Part shown: one piece after another, positions 1 to 8,097 of the stretch
Numbering within the stretch: position 1 is the stretch's first letter
How the letters are laid out: each line of letters begins with the position of its first letter
NCBI GenBank assembly: GCA_964537035.1
Contig: CAZIAK010000044.1
Coordinates: 1 to 35,984, forward strand
Source: CAZIAK01 sp964537035
GTDB taxonomy: Bacteria; Planctomycetota; B15-G4
Reading direction: 5' to 3'
Length of the DNA stretch: 35,984 nt
The notes under the pieces: generated by a model
Databases searched by the model: none
What the model saw: the letters and a program-made list of their open reading frames with translations, nothing else
What the model was told of the DNA's origin: nothing
Translations under genes and position numbers: made by a program

Positions 1-816
1 CAGCAGCAGGCTGCGGACCTTGCGCCCCAGCCCTCGCAGGGCCAGATAGGCGTTGCCCCGGCGGGTGCCCAGCAGGTTGAAGAGCGCTGGCTCGCGCAGG
101 TAGTAGACGTCGAGGCGTGGCAGCAGGCAGAGATCGTCGGTCTTGCGGGCGGTGCCCAGGCGCACCGAACAGGCGCCGTCGTAGAGGTCGCGAACAGCCT
201 CGACCACGGCCGGGCTGAAGTCGCCGCAGGGGTAGGCGAAGGTGCGCACGGGGAGGCCCAGCTTGTCCTGCAACGTCGCCTTGCTGTCGCTGAGTTCGGT
301 GCGAGCCTCGGCGTCAGAGATCTGATCGAGACGGGCGTGGCAGGTGGTGTGGGAACCCACCTCGATGCCGGCGCTGGACAGCTCGGCCAACTCGTCCCAG
401 GTCATCAAGGGCATGATCGGTACGGCGGGGTCTTGTCCCGGCCAGGCGTTGTCTTGACCGACGCGGCCGCTGACCACGTAGACGGTGGCGCCGAAACCCA
501 GGTCGCTGAGCACGGGAGCGCCGTAGGTGAGCAGGTTGGTGAAGCCGTCGTCGAAGGTGAGCACCACCGGGCGCTGCGGCAGCTGACCGCGCCCGGCCCA
601 GGCGTCGATGAGCGCGTCGAGGCGCACGCCGGTGAAGCCCCGCGCGGCCAGGCTGGCCATGTGGGCGGCGAACTGCTCGGGCGACACCGAGAGCACCGAG
701 CCCGAGTCGTCGAGCGAGTGATAGGTCAGGATGGGAACCACGGAGGGGACCACACCCGGGTCCGGGCCTCGCCGCCCCGGGGCGCCGCCACCTTGCGCGT
801 CGCGGTCTCGTGTCAT
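1..816 (-). CDS. Polysaccharide deacetylase (NodB-like, CE4), C-terminus cut by window edge
   Basis: The reading frame enters from the left edge and starts at ATG 816. It shows the NodB signature TFDDGF at about residues 87-92, an upstream LTYHS strand and a metal-binding HTTCH motif near residue 155. These are typical of metal-dependent carbohydrate deacetylases that remove N- or O-acetyl groups from surface glycans. About 272 residues are visible and no stop is reached. The start overlaps the stop of the upstream glycosyltransferase in an ATGA (ATG 816-814, TGA 815-813), so translation is probably coupled and the gene closes the visible part of a glycan operon. The substrate cannot be told. 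No signal peptide is visible at this start, so action in the cytoplasm or at the inner membrane is possible. Confidence 0.88.
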   Translation of the reverse strand, partial: MTRDRDAQGGGAPGRRGPDPGVVPSVVPILTYHSLDDSGSVLSVSPEQFAAHMASLAARGFTGVRLDALIDAWAGRGQLPQRPVVLTFDDGFTNLLTYGAPVLSDLGFGATVYVVSGRVGQDNAWPGQDPAVPIMPLMTWDELAELSSAGIEVGSHTTCHARLDQISDAEARTELSDSKATLQDKLGLPVRTFAYPCGDFSPAVVEAVRDLYDGACSVRLGTARKTDDLCLLPRLDVYYLREPALFNLLGTRRGNAYLALRGLGRKVRSLLL

Positions 817-2234
817 GACGGCGGGTCCTCGCCGGACAACATCGCTTCGACCATCGCCAGGTAGCGGTCCATGTGCACGTCTTCGGTCCAGCGCTGCTCC
901 CAGGCGGCCCGGCCCTTGCGACCCAGCTCGTCTGCCAGGCCGGGCTGGGTGCGCAGACGCTCCATGGCCTCGCGACACTGATCGAGGGTCTCCCAGATCA
1001 TGCCCGCGCCGCTGTCCCGCACCAGCTCGGGGGTGGCGCCCAGATCACGCACGATGGCCGGTGTCCCCTGGGCGAAGGCCTCGATGGGGATCAAGTTGAA
1101 GACCTCGTAGCAGAGCGAGGGCACGAGCACGGCCAGGGCGCCGGCGTAAAGACCCGTCAGCTCTGATGGGTGCAGCGAGCCCAAGAACGTCACGTGCAGC
1201 AAACCTGCGGCCTGGGCTTCGAGTTCGGCGCGCTGCTCACCATCGCCCACGATGAGCAGGCGGGCGGCGCTGTAGTCGGTGAAGAGGCGCAGCAGATCTT
1301 GCACGCCCTTGAGTTTCTCCAGCCTGCCCACGAACAAGAAGTAGGGTCGCTCGTCGGCGCCGGCTGCGCCAGACCCGCTGCTGCCGTTGGTGACCACCGC
1401 TTCGACGGGGTTCGCCGNNNNNNNNNNNNNNNNNNNNNNNNNNNNNNNNNNNNNNNNNNNNNNNNNNNNNNNNNNNNNNNNNNNNNNNNNNNNNNNNNNN
1501 NNNNNNNNNNNNNNNNNGTTCGCCGTGTCGTTCGCCGTGTCGTTCGTTGTGTCGTTCGTTGTGCTGCTGTCAGCCGGCGCGTCGGGCACTTCGACGAAGT
1601 GGGGCAGCACCGTCATGGGGCGGTCGAGACCCTCGGCCTTGTGACGCTCCATGGCGAAGCGGCTGGGCATCAGGAACAGGTCGATCTCTCGAGTGCACCT
1701 CTTGGTGAAGCCCGTCGAGCGCCAGAGCTGGGGCGGGCGGCGCGACTTCACCGTGCACGTCCAGCAGGTGCGCCGGGTACAAGCCTCTTCGCCGTTGCGG
1801 AAGAGCACGTGGGTCGGGCAGATCAGCCAGTACTCGTGGGCCGTGTAGAGCTTCAACGCCCGCCCGTTGCGCAGCACGCCGGGACCGCCCATGAGCGACA
1901 CGTTGTGATAATGAATGACGTCGTAGTCCCGCTCGTCGATCAACGCGGCCAGTCGCTTGCCGTAGGCCGCGGGGCGGCCGGTCTGCTGGGCGGAGAGACT
2001 GGCCAGAGCCGGCAGAGCGCTGCGCAAGCCATGGACGGTCACATTCGGGTGGTGCGTGAAGGAGATCTCCGGCTCGCCCGGGTGTCCCAGGTGGTAGGCG
2101 TCGATCGAGTGGATCACGTCGACCTCGTGCCCCCTGCGCGCCAGGGCTTCGGCCAGCCGGTACACGCAGACCCCATCCCCCCCGAAGTGGTACGGAGGGT
2201 AGAACGTGGTGATCAGGCAGAACCTACGGGGCAT
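813..2234 (-). CDS. GT4-type glycosyltransferase with internal NDTA-repeat linker and assembly gap
   Basis: This is a GT-B fold glycosyltransferase. The N-terminal domain opens with FYPPYHFGGDGVCVYRLAEA, the usual acceptor-side glycine loop. The C-terminal domain has FLFVGRLEKLKG and the nucleotide-sugar-binding EX7E motif (EVFNLIPIE followed by AFAQGTP). It probably transfers a sugar from an NDP-sugar to a lipid-linked or growing surface glycan. The two domains are joined by a Thr/Asn/Asp-rich linker made of a four-residue repeat; about residues 240-273 fall in a 100-N gap inside that repeat. Reading frame and repeat phase agree on both sides, so the gene is probably intact, but its true length is unknown. 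The ATG at 2234 overlaps the end of the upstream GT2 gene by 11 bp, consistent with operonic translation. Confidence 0.9.
   Translation of the reverse strand: MPRRFCLITTFYPPYHFGGDGVCVYRLAEALARRGHEVDVIHSIDAYHLGHPGEPEISFTHHPNVTVHGLRSALPALASLSAQQTGRPAAYGKRLAALIDERDYDVIHYHNVSLMGGPGVLRNGRALKLYTAHEYWLICPTHVLFRNGEEACTRRTCWTCTVKSRRPPQLWRSTGFTKRCTREIDLFLMPSRFAMERHKAEGLDRPMTVLPHFVEVPDAPADSSTTNDTTNDTANDTANXXXXXXXXXXXXXXXXXXXXXXXXXXXXXXXXXXANPVEAVVTNGSSGSGAAGADERPYFLFVGRLEKLKGVQDLLRLFTDYSAARLLIVGDGEQRAELEAQAAGLLHVTFLGSLHPSELTGLYAGALAVLVPSLCYEVFNLIPIEAFAQGTPAIVRDLGATPELVRDSGAGMIWETLDQCREAMERLRTQPGLADELGRKGRAAWEQRWTEDVHMDRYLAMVEAMLSGEDPPS
1410..1565 (-). repeat. 12-bp coding tandem repeat containing a 100-N gap (1418-1517)
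   Basis: To the right of the gap are four copies of the unit GTTCGCCGTGTC and close variants; to the left are eight bases of the same unit. On the coding strand the unit encodes Asp-Thr-Ala-Asn. The gap is exactly 100 N, which fits the repeat phase (4 bases to finish a unit plus 8 x 12). The real copy number is unknown. Any whole number of units keeps the glycosyltransferase in frame. Confidence 0.9.
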
Positions 2235-3399
2235 GGGCTCGGCGGTCTTGCGTCAGGTGCAAGACCATCCCCACGGCGAAGGCGACGCCGCTGTAGAAGA
2301 AGTAGAGGATGTGCATGGGCACCACGGCGGCCGCGAAGAGGGCGCCCCGTTCCTCGGCGTAGAACGAGTAAAAGCGCAGGTTGAGCAGGGCCACGGCCCC
2401 CACCAGGGCGGCCATGATCGCCGTGGGCAGGGGTGCGAGCCAGGAGCTCCAAGCCAGCAGCGCCGCCCCTACGCCCACGGCCACCACAGACGCGGTGCTC
2501 GTCACGCCGTGAGCCAAGGTGTAGCGGTCACCGATGGCCACGGTGGCCACCACGCACAGGGGCAAGAGCAGCAGCAAGGGGACGAACCAGGCGCCCGCCA
2601 CCCAGGTGATCACGAGGGACGCCACCAGCAGCAACGACACCCGCTGGGCCATGCTGGTGTTGAGGTCGTCAGCCACCCCGCCCTCGCGCAAGATCAGCCG
2701 GGTCCAAGGGATGCCCCGATCGAAGACGTCGGTGCGGATCATGGGCCACAACGTCCAGCGCTTGAGGTGCGTGACCTGGATGGCCTTCTTCACGGCGATG
2801 CGATGGCCCGCCCTGACCAGTCGCGCGCCCAGTTCGATGTCCTCGATGGCAGGCCGATCGTAGAGCCCGGGATCAAAGCCGCCGAAGTCGAGGAACAGCT
2901 GGCGACGGATGGCGCCGCAGCCGCTCCAGAAGGTCGAGGCCTCTTCGTGCCCCTGCTGATGCACGAAGTGGTGAAACAGGTTGCGGTACTGGGAGAGGAA
3001 GTTGGGTTCTGTGGGCACGGTGTCGTAGCTGCCGAACAAGGCGTCGAGATCTGGCTCGTTGTCGAAGGCGTCCAGGACCGCGCCGATGTTGCCCGGGTGC
3101 ACGCCCACGTCGGCGTCGACGAAGTAGAGCAGCTCGGTGGTGGCCAGCCGCGCGCCCTCGTTGCGGGCTTCGGCCGGGCCACGATTCTGGGGCAGCACCA
3201 CCACCCGGGCGCCAAACTCCTCGGCGACCCGGGGCGTGCCATCGGTGGACGCGTCGTCCACCACGATCACCTCGAAAGCCCGGCACTCGGAGGCCGCCAG
3301 CTGGGTCAGGCAGTAGCGCAGCTGTCCCGGACAGTTGTACGCGGGGACGACCACTGACACCCGGGCCGGCTCACCACCCAAGCTCAGCGGCTCGGTCAC
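2224..3399 (-). CDS. GT2-family glycosyltransferase with C-terminal membrane segments
   Basis: This is a 391-residue GT-A glycosyltransferase. Visible motifs are VSVVVPAYN (residues 14-22), VVDDAST near 47-53, the NRGPAEARN segment, the metal-binding DAD (95-97) and a later acidic motif IEDIELGARL. About four or five hydrophobic segments occupy the last 130 residues, so the enzyme is probably anchored in the inner membrane with its catalytic domain in the cytoplasm. I placed the start at GTG 3399 rather than further upstream because it overlaps the preceding stop in a GTGA (stop 3398-3396), and because sequence upstream of this point is the out-of-frame shadow of the small membrane-protein gene. 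It probably adds sugars during assembly of the polysaccharide made by this cluster. Confidence 0.9.
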   Translation of the reverse strand: MTEPLSLGGEPARVSVVVPAYNCPGQLRYCLTQLAASECRAFEVIVVDDASTDGTPRVAEEFGARVVVLPQNRGPAEARNEGARLATTELLYFVDADVGVHPGNIGAVLDAFDNEPDLDALFGSYDTVPTEPNFLSQYRNLFHHFVHQQGHEEASTFWSGCGAIRRQLFLDFGGFDPGLYDRPAIEDIELGARLVRAGHRIAVKKAIQVTHLKRWTLWPMIRTDVFDRGIPWTRLILREGGVADDLNTSMAQRVSLLLVASLVITWVAGAWFVPLLLLLPLCVVATVAIGDRYTLAHGVTSTASVVAVGVGAALLAWSSWLAPLPTAIMAALVGAVALLNLRFYSFYAEERGALFAAAVVPMHILYFFYSGVAFAVGMVLHLTQDRRAHAP

Positions 3400-3734
3400 G
3401 GCAGGCGGTTGCGGCCGCGCAGCCGCGCCACCGTGTTGTAGACCGTCACCAGCACCCAGGTGAAGACGCAGCCCGTGGCGAAGGCATAGGCCAGTCCGAC
3501 GAAGCTGCCACCGAAGGTGACGCTGTAGCCGACGAAGTAGTTGGCCAGCAGCCCCAGGTGCTTGCCCACCTGTTGGCCGCCTTGAAAGACCAGCCAGTTG
3601 GTGGCCAGGAACAGGCCCAGCCCGCACATCACACCCATGGTGATGGCCCAGACCACCGCGTCCATGCGCATGATCTTGCGCTGGCTGGGGTGGCTCTCGT
3701 TGCCGTCCGGGGAGCTGCTGTCTGGGGTGGCCAT
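3396..3734 (-). CDS. Small membrane protein, paralogue of the C-terminal domain of the upstream FAD protein
   Basis: A 112-residue protein with a short polar N-terminus (rich in Ser, Pro, Asp and Asn) followed by two or three membrane segments. From residue about 23 it aligns without major gaps with the last 100 residues of the FAD oxidoreductase at 3769-5586. Shared elements include GLGLFL, an LGLL..Y..GY pattern, and GSF.GLAY followed by a tryptophan-containing final helix. I do not recognise the family. ATG 3734 lies 34 bp after the upstream stop, and the end overlaps the GT2 start by 4 bp, so it belongs to the operon. A role as a membrane scaffold or partner subunit for the glycan machinery is only an inference. 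Longer upstream versions of this ORF read through non-coding-like sequence and were not used. Confidence 0.8.
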   Translation of the reverse strand: MATPDSSSPDGNESHPSQRKIMRMDAVVWAITMGVMCGLGLFLATNWLVFQGGQQVGKHLGLLANYFVGYSVTFGGSFVGLAYAFATGCVFTWVLVTVYNTVARLRGRNRLP

Positions 3735-3768
3735 GATCGTGGTCAGTATGCCGCCGTGGGACCGGCGA

Positions 3769-5586
3769 TCAAATGAAGTCCAGCAGATCGCGGAGGAAGC
3801 TCCGCTCGGCCCGGCGGCGCACGACCCTGAACCACAGGAACCACACGCCGTTTCGCACCAGGGCCGTGAGCCAGCCCAGGATGAACCCGCCGATGGCGCC
3901 GTACGCCAGGCCCAAGAAGCTGCCCGCGACGGTGACCTCATAGCCCGGCAGGTAGTGGCGCAGCAGACCCAGGGTCTTGCCCGTCTCTGGCCCGGCTTGC
4001 AGCACCAGCACCAGGGTCATCAAGAACAGCCCCAGGCCGGCCACGGCGCCCGTGCCCGCCCCGAAGGCCATGCGATCGAGGGAGTGCAGGGTGCCCACCA
4101 GACCCAGGTCTTCGGCGACCTCGATGTAGTTCGGGTTGCGGCCGATCCTGCGGGGTTCCTCCCCTTCGATGGCCTCGTGGTACTCCTGCTCGGCGTTGAC
4201 CGTCCACAGGTCGAGGCCCGCGTCGGTGAGCGAGTTCTGCACCGCGTACATGCCCGTGAGCATGGCGTGGTCCTGGTTGTTGTAGCGGTGCATGCCGTTG
4301 CGGCCGATGGTCTGGAAGTTCTCCAGGCTCTCGACGAACTCGCGCATGAGATCGAGGTGCTCGGCGTACTCGCCGTCATAGACCGGGTAGGCCTTGGGCA
4401 CCTTGAACACGCAGCCGTCGATGACCTGCGCCCCCTTGGCCAGACCGATCTCGGCGATCTCTTTCGTGCCCAGGGCGATCAGCTCTTCGTCGGACAGGCT
4501 CCAGAGGTCGTCGTCCTCGTTGCAGAAGTACTCCATGCCCAGGCTGGTCTTCGACTGATCCGGGACCATGTCCGGGGACCAGTTCTTGAAGTTCTGGATA
4601 CGCCCCACCACCACCGAATCGTCGTGGATGTAGATCCAGTTGTCCGGGAAGAGATCGGGATGGTCGACGATGAGGCAGACGGTCAGAAAGGCCCGGTAGT
4701 TCAGCTTGTCAGCGGCGGCCAACACGTTCGCCGGCGGCGGCGGGTCGACTTTGCGGATGAACTCGGTGATGGGCATGCTGGAGATGCAGTCCGTGCCGTC
4801 GAAGCGCTTCTCCTCGCCATCTCGGGACATGGTCACGCCCACGATGCGCTGGCCTTCGCGGTGAAACGCCACCACGTCCGCCTCCATGTGCACCTCGCCG
4901 CCGGCCTTGTTGATCTTGTCCGTGGCGGCGCGCCACATCATGCCCGGGCCCTGGCGGGGGTACTCGAACTGCTCGATCAGCGACTTGATCGCCACCTTGG
5001 GCTTGATGAAGGCGTTGAGCACCGCCGTCTTCAGCGACAGGTCCTGGATGCGCTGGGCGGCCCACTCGGCCTTCAGCTCGGTGCAGGAGATGCCCCAGAC
5101 CTTCTCGGTGTAGGTCTTGAAGAAGGTGTTGAACAGCCGCTTGCCGAAGCGATTGGTCACCCACTGCTCGAAGTTGTCCTCGACCTTGGAGCGGAACAAC
5201 CGCCAACGAAAGTAGCTGAAGCCGATCAGCACGCTCTCGATCAGGCCGAGCCCGGTGAGGGCGTTCATGGCGTCGAGCGGGTAGCTGAAGAACTTCTTGT
5301 TGTAGAAGATGCGCGAGAGGCGCGGCCGGGTCAGGAACTCGTCATCGAGGATCTCGTGCCACATCTCGTTGACTTGCTGGGCCTTGGTGAAGAACCGGTG
5401 GCCGCCCATGTCGAAGTGGTAGCCCTTGTACTGCTCCGTGCGGGAGATGCCCCCGACCGTGTAGCTCTTCTCGAAGACATCGGGCTTGAACCCGGCCTTG
5501 GTGAGCTGATACCCGGCGGTGAGACCTGCCGGTCCCCCTCCCACAATCAGGAAGTGCCGCTCAGCTGTGCCCGTCGGGTTGTCCAC
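3769..5586 (-). CDS. FAD-dependent oxidoreductase (HemY / UDP-galactopyranose-mutase-like) with C-terminal membrane domain
   Basis: A protein of about 605 residues. The N-terminus has the dinucleotide-binding motif VGGGPAGLTAG (about 15-25), followed by an FEKS...VGGISRT segment and a GGHRFF motif as in the COG1232 amine-oxidase/protoporphyrinogen-oxidase-like and UDP-galactopyranose-mutase-like group often found in polysaccharide loci. The substrate is unknown; a sugar-nucleotide or lipid-linked sugar is plausible. Residues about 500-590 form two or three membrane segments that match the next gene, so the flavoprotein is probably tethered to the membrane. I prefer GTG 5586, which has GGAG five bases upstream; GTG 5628 is an alternative adding 14 residues but lacks a good ribosome binding site. 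First gene of the visible operon. Confidence 0.87.
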   Translation of the reverse strand: MDNPTGTAERHFLIVGGGPAGLTAGYQLTKAGFKPDVFEKSYTVGGISRTEQYKGYHFDMGGHRFFTKAQQVNEMWHEILDDEFLTRPRLSRIFYNKKFFSYPLDAMNALTGLGLIESVLIGFSYFRWRLFRSKVEDNFEQWVTNRFGKRLFNTFFKTYTEKVWGISCTELKAEWAAQRIQDLSLKTAVLNAFIKPKVAIKSLIEQFEYPRQGPGMMWRAATDKINKAGGEVHMEADVVAFHREGQRIVGVTMSRDGEEKRFDGTDCISSMPITEFIRKVDPPPPANVLAAADKLNYRAFLTVCLIVDHPDLFPDNWIYIHDDSVVVGRIQNFKNWSPDMVPDQSKTSLGMEYFCNEDDDLWSLSDEELIALGTKEIAEIGLAKGAQVIDGCVFKVPKAYPVYDGEYAEHLDLMREFVESLENFQTIGRNGMHRYNNQDHAMLTGMYAVQNSLTDAGLDLWTVNAEQEYHEAIEGEEPRRIGRNPNYIEVAEDLGLVGTLHSLDRMAFGAGTGAVAGLGLFLMTLVLVLQAGPETGKTLGLLRHYLPGYEVTVAGSFLGLAYGAIGGFILGWLTALVRNGVWFLWFRVVRRRAERSFLRDLLDFI

Positions 5587-5986
5587 GAAAGCTCCGGTTT
5601 GACTGTCTTTGCAGAGAAGGGTGTTCACCCGGGCGGCGGGTCGCCCCGCGCCTGGGCGCGCACGATATCTGCCGAATGAGGGTGGGTCGAGCGTGACGCA
5701 GAACCGGGGCCCTGCACATCACAAGGTCGGGTGTAGGCGGCCTCTGGCTTGAGCCTCTGGTGGCCTCGATATGGGTTCGACCAGGGGAGGCAGGGCGCAG
5801 GGGCCGCGGCGGGCGCAGCAAGAGATGCTCATTCGTGGAGAAACAGGCTATTGATGGCTGATCTGAGGCCCAGCAGCGACGCAAGGCGAGCCCGCTGTCC
5901 AGGCCATGACCACCCTCGGGAAGCAGCTCTTGCCTTGGTAGGCTGCCTGCCCACTCGACCCAGATCATCCTTGCAGAGAACCAACG
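5587..5986. other. Intergenic region between divergent genes
   Basis: A stretch of 400 bp between the outward-facing glycan operon (minus) and the phosphatase-like gene (plus). It must hold both promoters, but I see no convincing -35/-10 pair. It is slightly less GC-rich than the neighbouring genes around 5820-5860. ORFs that cross it on either strand have no recognisable protein features. Confidence 0.5.
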
Positions 5987-7666
5987 ATGGGTAGCTCAGT
6001 TGTTCGCACGGTCCTGTCAGGCCTGTTGCTCGGCGCGGCGGCCACAAGCCAGCAGGCGGCGCCCGAGCCCACGACGGCCGAGCTGGCCCCCCAGCCAGGT
6101 GGCCGCAGCGCACCCCGGCTCGCCGTGATCGTCCACGTGGACGGCTTCAGGGCGGACTATCTGGAGCGTTTCGCGCCCCTGCTCGGCGACGAGGGCCTGG
6201 CTCGGCTGGTGTCCCAGGGCGCGGTCTTCGACGACGCGGCGATCACCCACGCGGTGGCCACCTTGGCGCCGGGGCTGGCCTCCCTGGCCACGGGCCTGCC
6301 CCCCGGCCAGGCAGGCATCCCCACCGATCAGTGGTTCGACCGCCAGACCCGCAAGCACCACGACGCGGTCGAAGACGTGGGAGCGATCATCGTGGGCAGC
6401 GACCCCGACGTGGCGAAGGACCATCTGTCTCCGGCCCACCTGCAGGCCCCGACCCTGGGCGATCTGATGCAGGCACAGTTTGGCCAGGCCTCCCTGGTCT
6501 ACAGCTTCTCCTGGCACGAGCTGGGCGCCCTGCTGCTCGGCGGGCTCGAGACTGACGGCTCCTTCTGGATCGACCACTACACCGGAACCTGGGTCTCCAG
6601 CACCAAGCTCATGCCCCGGCTGCCAGCCTGGATGGTCGAACAGAACGAGGCCGGCGCCCTGGAGCGCTTTCGGGAGACCACCTGGGAGCGTAGCTTCGAC
6701 GACGAAACCGGCGAGCGCTACGCGGCGCCCGATGCGGACCCGGACGAGCCGCCCTTCTCGGGCATGCCCACGTTTCCCTATGAGCTGCCGCGTTTCAGCA
6801 CCCGGCGCAAGCTGCGCCAGATGTCCGCCTCCATGCCGGTCAACGACCAGCTCGTCCTCGACGGCGCCAGGGCGGCCCTGGCTGCCACGGAGCTGGGGCG
6901 GGATGACATCCCCGATCTGCTGACCATCGACTTCTCGTCGCTGGGCTACACCGGGCGGGACTACGGGCCGGACAGCCAGGAAGTCATGGACACGTTTCTG
7001 CGCCTGGATCAACGCCTGGCCGAGCTCATGGCCAGCCTGGACAGCCTCGTGGGGATCGATCAGTGGACCCTGGCGCTGACCTCCTCCGAGGGCGTGGCCC
7101 GACTGCCGGCCAAGACCGGTGCCCCTTCGCTGAAGACCCGGGACGTCCTGCTGCCCGTCGAGCTCGGACTGCGAGAGCACTACAGCGACGCCCCGGTGGT
7201 CGACCTGCAGGCCTACACCCTGGGCCTGGGCGGCAGCTGGCTGTACCTCTCGGCGGTCGCCGCCGAGCGGGCCGGCGTGACCGTGGCCGAGGCGGCAGCG
7301 ATCGCAGCCCCCCTCGCCGAGCAGATCCCCGGTATTGCTCGTGCCCTCACCGTGGCCGAGCTGCAGGCCAGCGACGACCCGGTCCTGCGCTCCTGGGCCG
7401 ACGACGTCCATGCAGATCGCTCAGGGGACGTCCTGCTGCTGCTCGAGCCGGGCGTGGTCCTGCGCGCCGGGGTCAGCACCCATTGGGGCAGCCACCACGC
7501 CTACGATCGGCAGGTGCCGCTGATGCTGCTGGGCCAGGGGATCACCGCGGGCCATCACGGCGGCCCGGCCGAGGCCCTGAATGTGGCCCCCACCCTGGGA
7601 CGGGTCCTGGGCCTTGAGCTGCCCCCGGCACTGCAGAGCCGGGTGCTCGACGCCGCCGTCCACTAG
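5987..7666 (+). CDS. Exported alkaline-phosphatase-superfamily protein, probably catalytically degenerate
   Basis: A 559-residue protein with an N-terminal signal peptide (hydrophobic stretch about 5-20). Its layout matches PafA/nucleotide-pyrophosphatase-type phosphatases: VHVDGFRADY, then AVATLAPG..S..TG, an FSS..Y.G..YGPDS.E segment, an LT..GV..LP segment, and a final H.GS..AYDRQVP. The metal sites are largely gone. Asp52, the would-be nucleophile Thr92 and His499 remain. The expected Asp and His of the SS.DY.GH block are Gly320 and Arg324, and the expected Asp-His of TADHG are Ser367 and Glu368. It is therefore probably a binding or regulatory pseudoenzyme, or uses a different chemistry. 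Its TAG stop (7664-7666) lies in the end of the palindromic element at 7663-7844. The start is supported mainly by the signal peptide. Confidence 0.88.
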   Translation: MGSSVVRTVLSGLLLGAAATSQQAAPEPTTAELAPQPGGRSAPRLAVIVHVDGFRADYLERFAPLLGDEGLARLVSQGAVFDDAAITHAVATLAPGLASLATGLPPGQAGIPTDQWFDRQTRKHHDAVEDVGAIIVGSDPDVAKDHLSPAHLQAPTLGDLMQAQFGQASLVYSFSWHELGALLLGGLETDGSFWIDHYTGTWVSSTKLMPRLPAWMVEQNEAGALERFRETTWERSFDDETGERYAAPDADPDEPPFSGMPTFPYELPRFSTRRKLRQMSASMPVNDQLVLDGARAALAATELGRDDIPDLLTIDFSSLGYTGRDYGPDSQEVMDTFLRLDQRLAELMASLDSLVGIDQWTLALTSSEGVARLPAKTGAPSLKTRDVLLPVELGLREHYSDAPVVDLQAYTLGLGGSWLYLSAVAAERAGVTVAEAAAIAAPLAEQIPGIARALTVAELQASDDPVLRSWADDVHADRSGDVLLLLEPGVVLRAGVSTHWGSHHAYDRQVPLMLLGQGITAGHHGGPAEALNVAPTLGRVLGLELPPALQSRVLDAAVH

Positions 7667-7844
7667 TCCGACCTATTCACGGACTCCTGCTGCGAACGCG
7701 TTTGCGCCTTCGTGGACTGCGTTGGAGTCCACGATGCCATCCTCAACGGGGTGGCACCCCGCCTCCGGTGCCATCGCGCCCTCCGCCTTGCCACGAAGGC
7801 GCAACCACGCTCTCGCGACGAACTCCGCGAATAGGTCGGACTAG
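7663..7844 (-). repeat. Structured palindromic element, copy 1 (182 bp)
   Basis: The ends are a perfect 16-bp inverted repeat (CTAGTCCGACCTATTC at 7663-7678 and its complement at 7829-7844). It continues as an imperfect arm of about 53 bp whose inner end, TTGCGCCTTCGTGG, again matches perfectly. The middle holds a small hairpin, GGGGT-GGC-ACCCC (7748-7760), flanked by TCCTCAACG and CGCCTCCG, and later CGCCTTGCCAC. These unpaired blocks also occur in the copies at 29384-29680. Several arm mismatches are C.A on the plus strand and so G.U on the minus strand, which suggests the folded molecule is the minus strand. The left end supplies the stop codon of the preceding gene. Function unknown. Confidence 0.8.
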
Positions 7845-7908
7845 CCTGCGACTCTCACCAGGCTCTGGCGCGGCCGCGCCTGGGTTTGCGTGGCGGCGTC
7901 GAACGGCA

Positions 7909-7942
7909 CTCTCTCCGGGGCTCGCAGCTGGCCCGGAGAGAG
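7909..7942. other. Perfect 11-bp stem hairpin
   Basis: CTCTCTCCGGG at 7909-7919 pairs exactly with 7932-7942 across a 12-base loop. It lies between the palindromic element and the putative terminator, in the gap between two convergent genes. A palindromic 14-mer, GGCGCGGCCGCGCC, sits just before it at 7867-7880. It may help transcription termination; no U-run follows. Confidence 0.5.
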
Positions 7943-7974
7943 GACGAGGGGCAGCGTCCTCGGCACGTCCATGC

Positions 7975-8012
7975 AAGAACCCCTGACCAGCACTCGCTGG
8001 CCAGGGGTTCTT
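7975..8012. terminator. Probable bidirectional terminator between convergent genes
   Basis: AAGAACCCCTG (7975-7985) pairs perfectly with 8002-8012, and CCAG/CTGG extends the stem inside after one mismatch, leaving a six-base loop. The stem is flanked by A-rich and T-rich ends on the appropriate sides, so it could stop transcripts from both directions. It lies 86 bp past the stop of the multicopper oxidase read from the right. Confidence 0.7.
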
Positions 8013-8097
8013 GATCTCTCAGAGCTGTGCGCCCGAGCAAGGAGTGACGATCTCTCGCCGCGCCCTGCCCGGGCTGTTGCTCAGAGCCGAAGAGCCA

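Noticed and set aside
3598..5679. 693-codon plus-strand ORF opposite the FAD gene
   Set aside because: Antisense shadow typical of high-GC coding DNA; the minus strand carries clear flavoprotein motifs.
6017..7411. 464-codon minus-strand ORF opposite the phosphatase-like gene
   Set aside because: Gly/Gln/Val/His-biased composition of an antisense shadow; no domain features.
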